35,980 nt of DNA from Irpex lacteus (lineage: Eukaryota > Basidiomycota > Agaricomycetes > Polyporales > Irpicaceae): contig MQVO02000101.1 in assembly GCA_001986395.2 (NCBI GenBank), positions 1 through 35,980 on the forward strand. Direction: 5' to 3'. This document shows, one piece after another, positions 35,188-35,980 of the stretch; the stretch's first letter is position 1; each line of letters starts with the position of its first letter. The notes under the pieces were generated by a model. That model was given only the letters and a program-made list of their open reading frames with translations. It did not search any database and had not been told where the DNA came from. The position numbers and the translations under genes were made by a program.

Positions 35188-35980
35188 ATTTTACTTAAAT
35201 AAAAAATCTAATCTATTAGATTCTTTTTTAATAATTCTTATTGTTGTATTTAGTATTTATAGTTTAGATTTATATAATTTATCTTTATATAAATGTTTAC
35301 TTTTTTTTTTAATGTTATTCGTTTCTTTTCTTCACTCTATGTTTATGTCTAAAATATTTAATTGGTCAGATGATATCTTAATAAGAACCATACAAAAAAC
35401 CTTTTTTTTTATAGTATATTTAGCAGTATAGTTATTGTAATTTTTAATTATCTAGGTCTTAATCTGATAGGCACAATTCACTGTGATAGTGAAGATGAAG
35501 ATGAACCAGCGAATAATTCCTTAGAAGGTAAAAATAAGGAACAAGAAACAAATAAAAATGTATTCGAAGTTAAAAAATTTGAAGGTAAGGATAATAAGGA
35601 TTACTATAAAATAGAAGGGGACGTTGAAAAAAAGTTTATGACTGAACTTGGTGATAGAATTACGGATGTTATTAAAACTGGCATCAAAGATGTGGCTCCT
35701 AATTTAGGGGCTGCAGCAGCTGGTGGTAGTTTAGGTTCCGCAATAATTAAAGCAACAGCTGGTTTGCCCCCAGTACAAAGAATAGGTTTGGGAGCTGGGG
35801 CTACATTCTTAGGGGCTGTGCAGCTAAATTAGGCTTAGAAGGAGCTACAAGTTTAAGTAAAAACTTAGAGTTAAGTTCAAGTATAAAAAATACTAAATCT
35901 GATAAAACTGAACCAGATCAAATACCTTCACCTGATGACACTAACTTTTCAATTAATTCTCCTTTAGATGAGGCTGATAT
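35188..35980 (+). CDS. Plasmid-type membrane ORF, incomplete at both ends, two frameshifts
   Basis: The frame opens at the edge of the repeat arm without a start. First part: DSFLIILIVVFSIYSLDLYN and LFFLMLFVSFLHSMFM (membrane spans). After a nine-T run at about 35402-35410 it continues one frame over: FSSIVIVIFNYLGLNLIGTI, an acidic linker (CDSEDEDEPANN), TELGDRITDVIKTGIKDV and the Gly/Ala segment AAAAGGSLGSAIIKATAG. Near 35816-35820 it shifts again (KLGLEGATSLSKNL, then Ser/Asp-rich sequence) and is open to the last base. It is not a known mitochondrial gene. The style matches plasmid ORFs with a hydrophobic Gly/Ala module, including the fragment at 20464-20716. Confidence 0.5.

Larger units (their letters stand above)
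32639..35196 (-). repeat. Large inverted repeat, right arm (2.56 kb)
   Basis: Reverse complement of 13316-15872, with the same gene content in mirror order. The single-base length differences from the left arm alter the reading frame of the broken ORF inside it. Confidence 0.9.

Overview
This window is fungal mitochondrial DNA, probably from a basidiomycete. It is very AT-rich. It carries mitochondrial tRNAs, cox3, nad4, nad3, atp8 and rRNA pieces. TGA is read as tryptophan inside recognisable atp8 and cox1 sequence, which is genetic code 4. The basidiomycete placement rests on general protein resemblance and is an inference. A complete mitogenome would also hold whole cox1, cox2, cob, atp6, nad1, nad2, nad5, rns and rnl. 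Most of these are missing or present only as scraps, so this is a partial, subgenomic or strongly rearranged molecule.

The dominant theme is invasion by linear-plasmid (invertron) type DNA. There are six DNA polymerase B (dpo) loci. Two are essentially full length (1899-4674 with one frameshift, and 10163-12937 intact). One is truncated to its exonuclease domain (25407-26525, minus). Three are short fragments: 23233-23616, plus one in each arm of a large inverted repeat. Around them lie membrane or hydrophilic ORFs of plasmid style, many broken. A ~134-140 nt leader with apparent compensatory base changes sits just upstream of both large dpo genes, and a third copy occurs alone at 24150-24283. 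It looks like an undescribed structured RNA.

Layout. 1-5.1 kb: plasmid membrane ORF, tRNA-Arg, RNA leader, dpo1, minus-strand ORF. 5.1-7.4 kb: tRNAs Tyr, Val, Gly and Lys, fragments of rnl and rns, a minus-strand nad4 scrap. 7.4-9.4 kb: a duplicated cox3 leader followed by two related membrane ORFs. 9.6-12.9 kb: possible rns 5' piece, RNA leader, dpo2. 13.3-15.9 kb: left arm of a 2.56 kb inverted repeat with tRNA-Asp, a dpo scrap and a broken ORF. 16-23.2 kb: a patchwork of fragments (cox1, nad1, nad5, nad4L, nad2, LAGLIDADG) plus atp8, tRNA-Ile, tRNA-Phe and nad3. Several of these fragments use CTA/CGA-rich codons unlike the TTA/AGA-rich resident genes. 23.2-27.1 kb: dpo fragments, RNA leader copy 3, tRNA-Ile, truncated dpo, group II reverse transcriptase scrap. 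27.3-30.8 kb: tRNA-Met, nad4, cox3. 31.1-31.8 kb: probable group II intron RNA. 32.6-35.2 kb: right arm of the inverted repeat. 35.2 kb to the end: a plasmid-type ORF leaving the window.

A family of about a dozen palindromes with CCCCAAAAA(A)CTAG / CTAGTTTTTTGGGG ends is dispersed through the window and repeatedly coincides with points where genes are cut. Several otherwise good genes (dpo1, nad4, cox3) are split by single-base changes, mostly in homopolymers, so uncorrected sequencing errors must be excluded before calling them pseudogenes.
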